A stretch of 6,652 nt of DNA from Spirochaetota bacterium (GCA_023438065.1 JAEXRH010000010.1:1-6652), one strand, 5' to 3'. Counted from the stretch's first letter, positions 1 through 6,240 are shown. The notes: generated by a model from the letters alone, not told the origin. Made by a program: numbers and translations.

Positions 1-75
1 ATTCTTGCCGAGGAGCGTAGCGACGACTAGCAAGAATCGTGACATAGCCGAGTCAGGTTGAAGCAGTTGTTAGAC
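1..75 (-). repeat. attC site A (partial, short-loop type)
   Basis: This is the R''-side half of an attC site; the R' core lies outside the window. The R'' core gttagac is at 69-75, followed inward by the conserved arm gttgaagcag, as in the other four sites. The inner stem is perfect: attcttgc (1-8) pairs with gcaagaat (30-37). The apical loop holds GCGTAGC (15-21), which can form a mini-hairpin with a GTA triloop. The loop sequence is nearly the same as in attC C and differs from sites B, D and E. Confidence 0.88.
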
Positions 76-114
76 GATTGTTTTTTAATGATAAGCAAGA
101 TTAAAGACAATTTT

Positions 115-906
115 TTATTTTATAAGATATTGACCTGAATCTTGATAATACTTCTCTTTTGTATTTGTGATTTCTTTCCATAATTCTAAAGTAACAATAC
201 CGGTTTCTAATAACTTCATTTCATTTTGAATATTTTTAACAGCAATTTCTGTATCCAGTCCATAATAGCCATCAATATCCAATTTAATAGAGTAAAAATT
301 ATTAATAACTGCTTGTAAATAGCGAATATCATCACCAAATAATCGTGGATTCAATAATTGCAATTCTCTACAATAGTTTGGTGTGTCTAATTCCTTTTGT
401 GGAAGAATAATCACTTTATCAGTAGGAGATAATTTCAAATCATATACGGGCTTTGATGATAAGAAGGGTTCTTGCCATTCTTCGAAATATGCTTCATAGA
501 CCTTAAGCATATTATCTAAATAAAAAACAGATAATCCTATTCCCCCACCAGCATACCATGATGAACAATCCATAATGGATTTTTCATTATTCACAGTAAG
601 ATGCTTGTTATTAAAAATCGGTGATAACCCTTGCGAAAAACTAATAATATACTGTGTTTCATTTGTTTTAGAATTATACAAGTATAATTCATATACTTTG
701 TGCTCAAGCTCATGTGCTGTTTCGGAAGATCTATATTGCCATTGAATATAGACTTCATTTTGCGAACTAGAAGATTCATTGGTTATTGCTGATTCATCGA
801 TTTGAGTAGATTTAATGTTATTTGATGGTTTGTTTTTTTTATTTGAACAACTTGGAATTAATATTACTAAAACTATTAGAAGAAGCAATATCATTTTCTT
901 GTACAT
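115..906 (-). CDS. Lipoprotein with C-terminal peptidoglycan-binding domain
   Basis: A 263-residue predicted lipoprotein. Residues 1-20 form a lipid-type signal peptide: basic MYKK, a hydrophobic core, and a lipobox ending IPSC with the acylated Cys at 20. A Ser/Asn/Lys-rich linker follows to about residue 50. Residues 50-180 are a region I do not recognise. Residues about 191-246 fit the PG_binding_1 family: GDDIRYLQ, then DGYYG at 212-216, TEIAVKNIQ, and TGIVTLELWKEI. In that family this small helical domain binds cell-wall peptidoglycan and often accompanies hydrolases, but no catalytic domain is evident here. The likely role is a membrane-anchored protein that contacts the wall in the periplasm. 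The start is an ATG at 906 with AGAGGT (911-916) four bases upstream. It is the only gene of its cassette. The domain call is firm; the biological role is unknown. Confidence 0.88.
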   Translation of the reverse strand: MYKKMILLLLIVLVILIPSCSNKKNKPSNNIKSTQIDESAITNESSSSQNEVYIQWQYRSSETAHELEHKVYELYLYNSKTNETQYIISFSQGLSPIFNNKHLTVNNEKSIMDCSSWYAGGGIGLSVFYLDNMLKVYEAYFEEWQEPFLSSKPVYDLKLSPTDKVIILPQKELDTPNYCRELQLLNPRLFGDDIRYLQAVINNFYSIKLDIDGYYGLDTEIAVKNIQNEMKLLETGIVTLELWKEITNTKEKYYQDSGQYLIK

Positions 907-910
907 TATT

Positions 911-916
911 ACCTCT
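911..916 (-). promoter_or_regulatory. Ribosome binding site of the cassette 1 gene
   Basis: AGAGGT on the minus strand, four bases before the ATG at 906. It fixes the start of the lipoprotein at the codon that gives a complete signal peptide. Confidence 0.75.
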
Positions 917-924
917 TGTGTTGT

Positions 925-937
925 AGCCCGTAGGGCT
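925..937. other. Cassette 1 5'-end mini-hairpin (GTA triloop)
   Basis: On the plus strand agccc-gta-gggct forms a 5-bp stem with a GTA triloop closed by a C-G pair. It lies 4 bases from the R' core at 942-948, inside the short leader of the lipoprotein gene. The equivalent position in the other three visible cassette ends holds the same kind of hairpin with different stem bases. Function unknown; see findings. Confidence 0.6.
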
Positions 938-941
938 GTCC

Positions 942-1079
942 GTCTAACATTTGCTTAACCTGCGAGGCGTCCATTGGCGCAGTTCTTGCAGCGGGTTAAG
1001 CTCTTTTCTTTCTTACCGAAATCAACAGAATTGCAAGAACTGTGACAATAGCCGAGACAGGTTGAAGCAGTTGTTAGCC
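942..1079 (-). repeat. attC site B (138 bp, long-loop type)
   Basis: An attC site between cassettes 1 and 2. The core bordering cassette 1 is gtctaac (942-948); the core of cassette 2's own R'' is gttagcc (1073-1079). The outer arms, taacatttgcttaacctg on the left and caggttgaagcagttgtta on the right, pair with one extra G on the right arm. This is the extrahelical base expected on an attC bottom strand. The inner stem cagttcttgca (980-990) / tgcaagaactg (1032-1042) is a perfect 11 bp. The roughly 40-base apical loop contains gggttaagctcttttctttc, shared with site D. Confidence 0.95.
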
Positions 1080-1087
1080 ACTTTTTT

Positions 1088-1645
1088 TTATTTCTCTGCA
1101 CTTAATCTTTTATCAAGATTCTCTACAAGCGATTTTAAGGAGTCCTCATGATTAAAATATACACCAATAATTGCTGCTGAGAAATAGAGGGTGTTATACC
1201 GGATTCGAATAATGTTTCCTACAGGACCTTTTTTGTTATTAAGTAATACATATATTTTACTTTCTTTTCCGAACCTTTTTGTTGTTGGGATCTCTATTAA
1301 TGTTAATCCATAGAATCTAAATATTATATTATTTATTATAGAATCAAATTTTGAGTTTATAAACGTATGAAAGGGGGTAAGGTTGCGAATTACTGTTTGT
1401 GATATATATAAATATCCATTCTCACTTTTTTCATATTTGCTGTCTATTCTATAACTTCCTGATTTATCAACTGTTCTTGTTAATGTGATATTTTTAGAAT
1501 AATCATCAGTTATATTACATCCAATTGTATTAAGTTCTTCTTGTGAAAAAAACAGATTACTTTCTGATTGAATATACTTATTGATTGAACAAGATTGAAA
1601 AAAAGAGAGAAACGTAAAAGAGATTAAGACAACAAACTTATTCAA
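1088..1645 (-). CDS. Predicted lipoprotein, unrecognised family (TTG start)
   Basis: A 185-residue protein with a short lipid-type signal peptide: MNK, a hydrophobic stretch rich in Phe, and a lipobox FQSC with Cys 19 as the acylation site. The mature part looks like mixed beta strands and ends in a strand pair followed by an amphipathic helix (about 145-182). I do not recognise a family. The start is TTG, chosen because GGAG sits six bases upstream and because this start gives an intact signal peptide; no in-frame ATG gives one. The stop falls 8 bases before the attC core. The leader shows no convincing promoter, so expression probably depends on read-through from outside the cassette. Its product is probably exported and membrane-anchored; its function is unknown. 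Confidence 0.8.
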   Translation of the reverse strand: MNKFVVLISFTFLSFFQSCSINKYIQSESNLFFSQEELNTIGCNITDDYSKNITLTRTVDKSGSYRIDSKYEKSENGYLYISQTVIRNLTPFHTFINSKFDSIINNIIFRFYGLTLIEIPTTKRFGKESKIYVLLNNKKGPVGNIIRIRYNTLYFSAAIIGVYFNHEDSLKSLVENLDKRLSAEK

Positions 1646-1651
1646 TTACAA

Positions 1652-1655
1652 CTCC
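1652..1655 (-). promoter_or_regulatory. Ribosome binding site deciding the TTG start
   Basis: GGAG on the minus strand, six bases before TTG at 1645. It overlaps an ATG-GAG-TTG-TAA string in another frame, which would encode only three residues, so the TTG start is preferred. Confidence 0.7.
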
Positions 1656-1670
1656 ATATAAATATTCTGC

Positions 1671-1681
1671 GCCCGCAGGGT
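1671..1681. other. Cassette 2 5'-end mini-hairpin (GCA triloop)
   Basis: On the plus strand ccc-gca-ggg forms a 3-bp stem, extended by a G-T apposition (1671/1681), with a GCA triloop. It lies immediately beside gtct and the R' core at 1684. It is the weakest of the four equivalent hairpins but keeps the C(GNA)G loop. Confidence 0.5.
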
Positions 1682-1683
1682 CT

Positions 1684-1799
1684 GGCTAACATTTGCTTAA
1701 CCTGCATTGCGTACATTGGCGCACTTTTTGCCGAGGAGCGAAGCGACGACTAGCAAAAAGTGTGACAATAGCAATGTCAGGTTGAAGCAGTTGTTGGAT
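1684..1799 (-). repeat. attC site C (116 bp, short-loop type)
   Basis: The attC of the restriction-modification cassette. The core bordering cassette 2 is ggctaac (1684-1690); cassette 3's R'' core is gttggat (1793-1799). The outer arms are the same as in site B, including the extra G on the right arm. The inner stem cactttttgc (1722-1731) / gcaaaaagtg (1753-1762) is a perfect 10 bp and differs from the other sites while keeping full pairing. The loop contains GCGAAGC (1738-1744), the known very stable DNA mini-hairpin sequence. Confidence 0.95.
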
Positions 1800-1805
1800 G
1801 ATTTT

Positions 1806-4556
1806 TTATCTGCCAACAGCCTTTCGTATGCTGTAAACCCTATGAAAGTGTCTATACGCAGAAGCAACCATATCATCGGTCATTCCAAGAGAATTAGCGA
1901 TTTTTGTATTCAAGGATTTCCAAAGTTGATCATCTAGTGTATCAATAGTGTTAAGGATTGGTTTCAATTTAATCTGGTTAAATATTTCGACAATAGCGTT
2001 TCTATTCGCAAGAGAAATTAAGGACAAGTCAGGTATATAAAGACCTTCACTTATTATTGTAGAGTTTATATCTAATACCCCTAGGCCTCTTCCAAATCCA
2101 ATGGATTCAACTTGTGCTACACAAAATATAGAATTTAATAAAGCATGCATCAAATCTATATCTACATCATTTTTAGGGGATATACTAATAAGTCTTTGAT
2201 TAACAAAAGATGGTTTAATAAACTTAAAAAAACAAATTTTTCTATCTGGATTAATTGATAGAGCGAATGTGGCAAGGGTCTCCGCGGACATTTCATACCA
2301 AAGCAAATTACTTCGGGCAAGCACCTGGGGTAGCGGTTTCCCCTTCTCATTAGTTGCGTTTTCGAAACGCTTAATCCACTTGTAGGCACCTAGATGTCCA
2401 GAACCATATAACTCATTAAGCGATTTATCGCAACAAAAGGCAGCAGATTCTGGACTTACATCATAATAATCACTACCTTTCGCCGTCTTATAAACACTTT
2501 TAATATATTGAGGTTCAATTTGCGATGCTATACTATCTTCCGGAAAGAAAAGCTGATCCCAGCCCCTTCGCTCACCTCGTGAAACAGATGCATAGTTATC
2601 AATGCGTTTAAATTTGCTAATATTCTGTAGTAACCAAGTACAGTCACCAAAACACGCATTATATCCAAATTTCAGATTTTCAATTTCTTGTTGCTCAGTT
2701 TCACTGAATATCTTTAATTCAATATACTCTGATTCTGTATTCTGGGTAATAATATCTTCAGCTATTGTGCTGATATCAACATCACTATTAAGATCAACTT
2801 TCAGACTGATAAAGCTTGTTGTGGCATTTAATTCTTTAGAGTTTCTTTTTTGTAAGATTAATATGTTTGTGACTACATCTGTATTATGAAACCATCTGCC
2901 TTCGGCAGAAGCAATTACATAAACAATTTTATAGCTTTCGCGTAATAGTGTGCGAAATTTACTACCAGATTTTGTCGATAACCATGAATTTGAAATGATT
3001 ATTCCAAAAGTTCCATTCTCTTTTAAGAGAGGAAGTAAAATAAACGGTATGTAGCAATATAAATCACTTCTACCATCAAGTTTTTTATCATATCCTGTGC
3101 TGTTTTTATTATAATAATTCTCAATATTTGTGAATACTTCTGGGTTTAGCTCTGAAATGTCTTCAAATGCTACAAATGGCAAATTTGATATAACTGAATC
3201 AAATTGAGGCAACTTTTTACTTATCTTACTTCCATCCTGAGGATTAACAAACGTTATATCTTCTCCGACATAAAGTTTGAATGCATCATGAGTGAAAATT
3301 TGGAAAGGCTCATTAATTACTTCTGGAGATGCAACAGATAAATTAGCAATTTGTACAGGAAAACCAAATTTATCACATGCCCAAGTATCTTTAACAATTG
3401 ATTTTCCATCAATATTATACTCGCCTTTGATTTCGAGAATATTTTTAACTATAGTTCCAGTTCCACAAAAAGGATCAATTGCTACAGCTTCTTTGTTCCA
3501 TAACGTAAGTCTTACTAAGAGTTCCGCTACATTTTGTGGAGTTGCAAATAGTCCTGCTGCTTTTTTTATAGATAGTAATACAGTGGAATGTATTATCTCG
3601 GATAATATACTTCTATCAATTTGAGAAAAATCATATTCCTGTAACAAAGTGAATATTGAAAGTAGCGTATTCCATGTTGATTCAGGTAATAATTCATCAA
3701 ATTCAGCAGGTCCAATAATGTTCCAATAATCAGTCTGATTACTAATTTTTTCAAATACTGAAAGGGCGTCCTTAACAGAAATATCTACAGAAAGGATTGG
3801 TCGTTTGATAGATATTTTTCCATATGCATATAGAATGTTGGAAAAAACAAACCTATTAAACCACCTAAGGATAATTGTATATGCTAATGGAGCAAAAGGA
3901 GTGTCATACCCAGGATATTCATATTGTACGCATTTCCACCATTTTTTTATTTCTGCATCAATTCTATAGTCAGTACGAGCAATTAATTCAAGATTACTTT
4001 TAACGTCAGCCTGCGATGACAAAACTAGGGGAATCAATCCTTTATCTGAAAACAGTATGCTTGCCGATATTGTTTGCAATCTTCCTGATGCAAAGAACGT
4101 ATTTAGCTTCTGAATAATATCATTTGTTGCTTGCTTCCAAAGGTCAGATCTTTCATGAACATCTTGCCTTGAAATAAAAGGAAGTCTCGCGATCTTAAAA
4201 TCATTAGCCAAAATAAAGTCATTGCTTTCAAAAACATACAATTTTACGTCAACAGCATTCCATAACAAAAAACTGTTTAATCCAAGACGTTTTGCTTTTT
4301 CTTTTGCATTTTCATAAAACTCAACATCGTCAATTGCAGTGTCAGGCATTTTTAATTCCCAACCCTGCAAAATATGGCCTGTACCATGGTCGCCAAATAA
4401 TAAAACATCAGGAAAAAGAGCTTGACCACGGCCGACTAAAGAAAATTCTCCGCCAGCACGATTGATTTGTCCGTTCTTATTTACAATTTGATTAATATAA
4501 GAAATAAGATCTATTGCCCATGATCTTTCATTATACTTAAGCTCTGCTGGCTTCAT
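1806..4556 (-). CDS. Type IIG-like restriction enzyme: nuclease, N6-adenine methyltransferase and specificity domain fused
   Basis: A 916-residue protein that probably cuts and methylates DNA. Residues about 1-115 look like a PD-(D/E)xK nuclease: acidic helix around E10, then PD at 49-50 and E67-L-K69 in GWELK. FATPQNVAELLVRL (337-350) and DPFCGTGT (361-368) are the cofactor-binding motifs X and I of gamma-class adenine methyltransferases. The catalytic motif IV is SNLPF (457-461), with Leu where Pro is usual. Residues about 650-880, starting VSRGERRGWDQLFF, resemble the TaqI-type target-recognition region. Length suits single-chain Type IIG enzymes. The ATG at 4556 has AAGGAT ten bases upstream and overlaps the preceding methyltransferase gene by 20 bases, so translation is probably coupled. 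No separate specificity subunit or controller gene is present. The recognition site cannot be read from the sequence. It could instead be a methyltransferase with an inactive nuclease remnant, but the nuclease residues look intact. Confidence 0.8.
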   Translation of the reverse strand: MKPAELKYNERSWAIDLISYINQIVNKNGQINRAGGEFSLVGRGQALFPDVLLFGDHGTGHILQGWELKMPDTAIDDVEFYENAKEKAKRLGLNSFLLWNAVDVKLYVFESNDFILANDFKIARLPFISRQDVHERSDLWKQATNDIIQKLNTFFASGRLQTISASILFSDKGLIPLVLSSQADVKSNLELIARTDYRIDAEIKKWWKCVQYEYPGYDTPFAPLAYTIILRWFNRFVFSNILYAYGKISIKRPILSVDISVKDALSVFEKISNQTDYWNIIGPAEFDELLPESTWNTLLSIFTLLQEYDFSQIDRSILSEIIHSTVLLSIKKAAGLFATPQNVAELLVRLTLWNKEAVAIDPFCGTGTIVKNILEIKGEYNIDGKSIVKDTWACDKFGFPVQIANLSVASPEVINEPFQIFTHDAFKLYVGEDITFVNPQDGSKISKKLPQFDSVISNLPFVAFEDISELNPEVFTNIENYYNKNSTGYDKKLDGRSDLYCYIPFILLPLLKENGTFGIIISNSWLSTKSGSKFRTLLRESYKIVYVIASAEGRWFHNTDVVTNILILQKRNSKELNATTSFISLKVDLNSDVDISTIAEDIITQNTESEYIELKIFSETEQQEIENLKFGYNACFGDCTWLLQNISKFKRIDNYASVSRGERRGWDQLFFPEDSIASQIEPQYIKSVYKTAKGSDYYDVSPESAAFCCDKSLNELYGSGHLGAYKWIKRFENATNEKGKPLPQVLARSNLLWYEMSAETLATFALSINPDRKICFFKFIKPSFVNQRLISISPKNDVDIDLMHALLNSIFCVAQVESIGFGRGLGVLDINSTIISEGLYIPDLSLISLANRNAIVEIFNQIKLKPILNTIDTLDDQLWKSLNTKIANSLGMTDDMVASAYRHFHRVYSIRKAVGR

Positions 4557-5424
4557 TTCTAATAAAATCCTTAATTATACCAGTACGTCGAATGTTTTTT
4601 GAGAAAGAGATTTCTGTATTGCCATAAAAAGTATTTTGTATACGTTCTTTTGTTATCTGAATTAAATCTATTGCCTCATTCTTAAACAAGCGGGAGTCTT
4701 GGTTTTTTTCTATTCCTATAAAATTCCGTTGCTCCAATAATGCTGAAACTAGAAAAGAACCAGACCCAGAAGCATTATCTAGTATTACATCCCCTGGATT
4801 ACTGTAGGTTCGAATTAGATACCTTCCAAGTTCAACCGGTTTTTGAGTTGGATGCCAAACAGTACCTTCTGGTTCACTCTCTGGAGTCTTAAAATAAACA
4901 ACATCAGTTGGATAACGTAGACCATCTTTACTTTCAACTAATACAGGATCAAACTCTCCATAACTTCCAGTATGCTGGTTTTTTCTAACACCTTTTGAAT
5001 ATGCTTTTCCGAAAGTCATTTGTGGATTATAAGTAGGTTGAGATTGATAGAACACGCATATGTCTTCATGCTTTCTGAGGGGTTGTTTCTTTGCATTTAA
5101 AAAGTTTGTTGGTTTTGATTTTTCCCATACGATTTTATACTTAAACCATTTTTCATTACTTATAATCAGTTTTGCTGTGAAAATTCCCTGTGATGTTAAA
5201 ACTATAGCTCCATTTTTCTTTACAATTCGGGCATATCGATCCCAAAGCTTAGAAAGATCAATAACAGAATCCCATTTATTCTGTGTAGTTCCATATGGAA
5301 GATCACATAAGACCATGTCAACCGAGTTATCAGGCAAGTGCTCCATCACATCGAGACAATCGTCTTCAAAAACATGATTCAAATATTCTATTTCCTGTAG
5401 GTATCTAGACTTAGCAATTGCCAT
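4537..5424 (-). CDS. Beta-class site-specific DNA methyltransferase (adenine-N6 or cytosine-N4)
   Basis: A 295-residue methyltransferase of the N6_N4_Mtase family. The catalytic motif DLPYG (41-45) comes before the cofactor motif, as in the beta class. Residues about 100-185 would hold target recognition, then come HPTQKP (191-196) and the motif I segment DNASGSGSF (216-224), with GIEK at 237-240. DLPYGTTQNKWD is a typical variant of DPPY in this family, mostly adenine-N6 enzymes. The start is an ATG at 5424 with GGAG (5430-5433) five bases upstream. It is the first gene of a two-gene operon and overlaps the nuclease-methyltransferase fusion by 20 bases. Making the protective enzyme first is the safe order for a mobile restriction system. 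By analogy with Eco57I-type systems, it probably methylates the same site as the fusion to give full host protection. Confidence 0.9.
   Translation of the reverse strand: MAIAKSRYLQEIEYLNHVFEDDCLDVMEHLPDNSVDMVLCDLPYGTTQNKWDSVIDLSKLWDRYARIVKKNGAIVLTSQGIFTAKLIISNEKWFKYKIVWEKSKPTNFLNAKKQPLRKHEDICVFYQSQPTYNPQMTFGKAYSKGVRKNQHTGSYGEFDPVLVESKDGLRYPTDVVYFKTPESEPEGTVWHPTQKPVELGRYLIRTYSNPGDVILDNASGSGSFLVSALLEQRNFIGIEKNQDSRLFKNEAIDLIQITKERIQNTFYGNTEISFSKNIRRTGIIKDFIRNEASRA
4567..4572 (-). promoter_or_regulatory. Ribosome binding site of the fusion restriction enzyme
   Basis: AAGGAT on the minus strand, ten bases before the ATG at 4556. It lies inside the 3' end of the methyltransferase gene, which supports the overlapping start and coupled translation. 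Confidence 0.65.
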
Positions 5425-5429
5425 AACAA

Positions 5430-5433
5430 CTCC
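5430..5433 (-). promoter_or_regulatory. Ribosome binding site of the methyltransferase gene
   Basis: GGAG on the minus strand, five bases before the ATG at 5424. Confidence 0.75.
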
Positions 5434-5441
5434 AAGTTTGT

Positions 5442-5470
5442 ATTATTGCATTATATGGAAGATAAATCAA
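5442..5470 (-). promoter_or_regulatory. Candidate promoter of the restriction-modification cassette
   Basis: On the minus strand, TTGATT (5465-5470) and AATAAT (5442-5447) are separated by exactly 17 bases, a sigma-70-like layout. A perfect TATAAT overlaps it at 5450-5455 but has no good -35 at the right distance. Either would start transcription only about 10-20 bases before the methyltransferase ATG. The AT-rich background makes chance matches likely, so this is tentative. Confidence 0.4.
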
Positions 5471-5484
5471 TTATTTTCTTCGCG

Positions 5485-5495
5485 CGCCGAAGGCG
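5485..5495. other. Cassette 3 5'-end mini-hairpin (GAA triloop)
   Basis: On the plus strand cgcc-gaa-ggcg forms a 4-bp stem with a GAA triloop. It lies 3 bases from the R' core at 5499-5505, at the far upstream end of the restriction-modification leader and before the candidate promoter. It would therefore not be in the transcript if that promoter is real. Confidence 0.6.
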
Positions 5496-5498
5496 TCC

Positions 5499-5635
5499 AT
5501 CCAACATTTGCTTAACCTGCGAGGCGTACATTGGCGCAGTTCTTGCACGGGTTAAGCTTTTATCTTTCTTACCGAAAACAACAGAATTGCAAGAACTGTG
5601 ACAATAGCCGAGTCAGGTTGAAGCAGTTGTTAGAG
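5499..5635 (-). repeat. attC site D (137 bp, long-loop type)
   Basis: The attC of cassette 4. The core bordering cassette 3 is atccaac (5499-5505); cassette 4's R'' core is gttagag (5629-5635). The inner stem cagttcttgca (5537-5547) / tgcaagaactg (5588-5598) is identical to that of site B, and the apical loop is nearly so. The right arm again has the extra G (gttgaagc against gcttaac). Confidence 0.95.
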
Positions 5636-5658
5636 ATTTTTTTTATCGTTTTTAATTT

Positions 5659-6237
5659 TTATTTATACTGTAATAAATCTTTATTATTTATAATGCATAT
5701 TTTCCTGCTACTTATTTCAAGTAACTCATCTAAAGTAATTTCCGTGATACCTTCAATTTCTATTGAATATAAAATATTCTTAGATATTAATGATATATAT
5801 TTATAATTTTCATTATTGATAAAACATACTTTATCAAAATTAAAACGCTTTAATAATTCTATATCACTGATTTCGTTATTAGAATTTACTAAAACATTGC
5901 TTTTATAAAGTTTTAATATATCTTTATTGCTGTAGAAAATATTGATAGTGGTTTTTAAATGGATTTCATTGTTTTTATTATCAATGAAATTGATTGAGTA
6001 TAAATAATACCAACCAAATTGATTTTTTGTTTTTGTATAGAAATAATCGTCACCACTTTTCAATGGTAATACTTTATATATAGATTCATTGTTACTGTAA
6101 TCTTTTTCAGAAAAAATAAAGTCTAATTCATTTGTTGTTATGTTTGTATTTTTAATACAAGATATAGTACTTAAAGATAAGAAGAAAACAATTAATGCAA
6201 TTGAAATGCGGTGAAATTTATAATGTATTCGTGTCAT
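5659..6237 (-). CDS. Predicted lipoprotein, unrecognised family
   Basis: A 192-residue protein with a basic N-region (MTRIHYKFHR), a hydrophobic stretch and a lipobox TISC with Cys 27 as the acylation site. The mature part is rich in Asn, Ile, Lys and Tyr, looks mostly beta with a C-terminal strand pair, then a helix (TLDELLEISSRKI). I do not recognise a family. The general plan (signal, about 160 residues, closing strands plus helix) resembles the cassette 2 lipoprotein, but I see no clear sequence identity. The start is the ATG at 6237 with AGG five bases upstream; a GTG two codons earlier (6243) is in frame but overlaps that AGG and has no good site of its own. Its product is probably anchored in a membrane; its role is unknown. 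Confidence 0.8.
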   Translation of the reverse strand: MTRIHYKFHRISIALIVFFLSLSTISCIKNTNITTNELDFIFSEKDYSNNESIYKVLPLKSGDDYFYTKTKNQFGWYYLYSINFIDNKNNEIHLKTTINIFYSNKDILKLYKSNVLVNSNNEISDIELLKRFNFDKVCFINNENYKYISLISKNILYSIEIEGITEITLDELLEISSRKICIINNKDLLQYK

Positions 6238-6240
6238 GTG

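Larger units (their letters stand above)
1..947 (-). mobile_element. Gene cassette 1 (3' end, its attC tip, truncated by the window start)
   Basis: Integron cassette carrying the peptidoglycan-binding lipoprotein gene. Its 5' boundary is the predicted cut in the core GTTAGAC (plus strand gtctaa|c, 942-948). Its own attC runs off the left end of the window. The R'' core at 69-75 (gttagac) and the next base (g) match the cassette's 5' end over 8 bases, which ties both ends to one unit. The gene starts 35 bases inside the 5' boundary core and ends 39 bases before the R'' core. Confidence 0.9.
948..1689 (-). mobile_element. Gene cassette 2 (742 bp, complete)
   Basis: Complete cassette between predicted cut points in the cores at 942-948 and 1684-1690. 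Its R'' core (gttagcc, 1073-1079) plus the next base (a) equals its 5' end (GTTAGCCA on the minus strand from 1690) over 8 bases. It holds one lipoprotein gene, which starts 38 bases from the 5' core and stops 8 bases before R''. Confidence 0.93.
1690..5504 (-). mobile_element. Gene cassette 3 (3815 bp, complete, restriction-modification)
   Basis: A complete, unusually large cassette with two genes. Its boundaries are the cuts in the cores at 1684-1690 and 5499-5505. Its R'' core (gttggat, 1793-1799) plus the next base (g) equals its own 5' end (GTTGGATG on the minus strand from 5505) over 8 bases. The cores of the neighbouring cassettes are different, so the whole 3.8 kb behaves as one mobile unit. 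The 74-base leader is the longest in the window and is the only one with room for a promoter. The second gene stops 6 bases before the R'' core. Confidence 0.93.

Noticed and set aside
64..118. Possible plus-strand terminator (ttaat...attaa followed by T-rich sequence)
   Set aside because: The stem is short and all AT, no plus-strand gene precedes it, and such patterns are common in this base composition.
951..1151. Plus-strand open frame across attC B
   Set aside because: It consists mostly of attC sequence and runs into the 3' end of the cassette 2 lipoprotein gene; no ribosome binding site or protein-like pattern.
907..1690. Private promoters for cassettes 1, 2 and 4
   Set aside because: The leaders are only 35-49 bases and show at best isolated AT-rich -10-like hexamers, with no -35 at a suitable distance inside the cassette.
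1707..1937. Plus-strand open frame from attC C into the restriction gene
   Set aside because: It is a shadow of attC and of the 3' end of the 916-residue enzyme, with no independent support.
2602..3624. Plus-strand open frames opposite the restriction enzyme
   Set aside because: They lie antisense within a well-supported gene with recognisable motifs; their hydrophobic composition is what the reverse of AT-rich coding sequence gives.
5060..5377. Plus-strand open frame opposite the methyltransferase
   Set aside because: It is antisense to the catalytic motif region of a clear methyltransferase gene and has no family resemblance.
1806..5424. BREX, DISARM or Type I/III restriction system
   Set aside because: There is no helicase, ATPase, phosphatase or separate specificity subunit; the two genes are sufficient for a Type IIG-like system with a companion methyltransferase.
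5531..5806. Plus-strand open frame starting in attC D
   Set aside because: Its first part is attC and the rest is antisense to the cassette 4 lipoprotein; a similar artefact appears at attC B.
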